Part shown: positions 5,960-5,992 of the stretch, piece after piece
How the letters are laid out: each line of letters begins with the position of its first letter
Position numbering within the stretch: position 1 is the first letter of the stretch
Origin: Janthinobacterium sp.
Lineage (GTDB): Bacteria > Pseudomonadota > Gammaproteobacteria > Burkholderiales > Burkholderiaceae_D
DNA: 5,992 bases
Reading direction: 5' to 3'
NCBI GenBank assembly: GCA_003482555.1
Contig: DMYQ01000147.1
Coordinates: 1-5,992 of the forward strand
The notes under the pieces: generated by a model
Seen by the model: only the letters and a program-made list of their open reading frames with translations
The model's database searches: none
What the model was told of the DNA's origin: nothing
Program-made: the position numbers and the translations under genes

Positions 5960-5992
5960 GGGCAAAAAAGGCCGGTCGGAAACGACAGGGTG

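Noticed and set aside
1..5992. CRISPR array, tRNA or rRNA genes, insertion sequences
   Set aside because: No regularly spaced repeats, cloverleaf-type sequences, rRNA signatures or transposase reading frames are visible.

Overview
The window looks like the end of a contig from a GC-rich Gram-negative bacterium. The codon style, the strong Shine-Dalgarno sites and the look of the histidine kinase suggest a betaproteobacterium of the Oxalobacteraceae type (Janthinobacterium/Massilia/Duganella-like). This placement is inference from memory of similar proteins, not a database result. Bases 3-35 are not genomic: they match the Illumina Nextera transposase adapter with one mismatch, so the genome begins at about base 36.

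Four complete protein genes form two divergent two-gene operons. Leftward from the centre are an OmpR/PhoB-type response regulator (2240-2938, minus) and a membrane sensor histidine kinase (172-2238, minus). They are separated by one base (TGA-G-ATG). Rightward are an SPFH/prohibitin-domain membrane protein (3174-4448, plus) and a probably exported protein with an N-terminal bacterial SH3-like domain and a beta-rich C-terminus (4450-5865, plus), again separated by one base (TAA-G-ATG). The 235-base spacer between the operons (2939-3173) holds two abutting palindromes, a 9-base-period direct repeat and a bulged 10-bp stem-loop. These are candidate control elements for one or both operons.

The ends are short and non-coding. 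Bases 36-171 hold two inverted repeats and no gene. Bases 5866-5992 hold a possible weak terminator and then a good sigma-70-type promoter (TTGCCA, 18-base spacer, TGC-TATAGT) that must serve a gene beyond the right edge.

As a working idea, the kinase (about 350-residue periplasmic sensor with two cysteine pairs) and regulator would control a divergent envelope module: an inner-membrane SPFH scaffold and an SH3-like exported partner. The sequence supports the layout and domain identities. The regulatory link and the physical partnership are inference.
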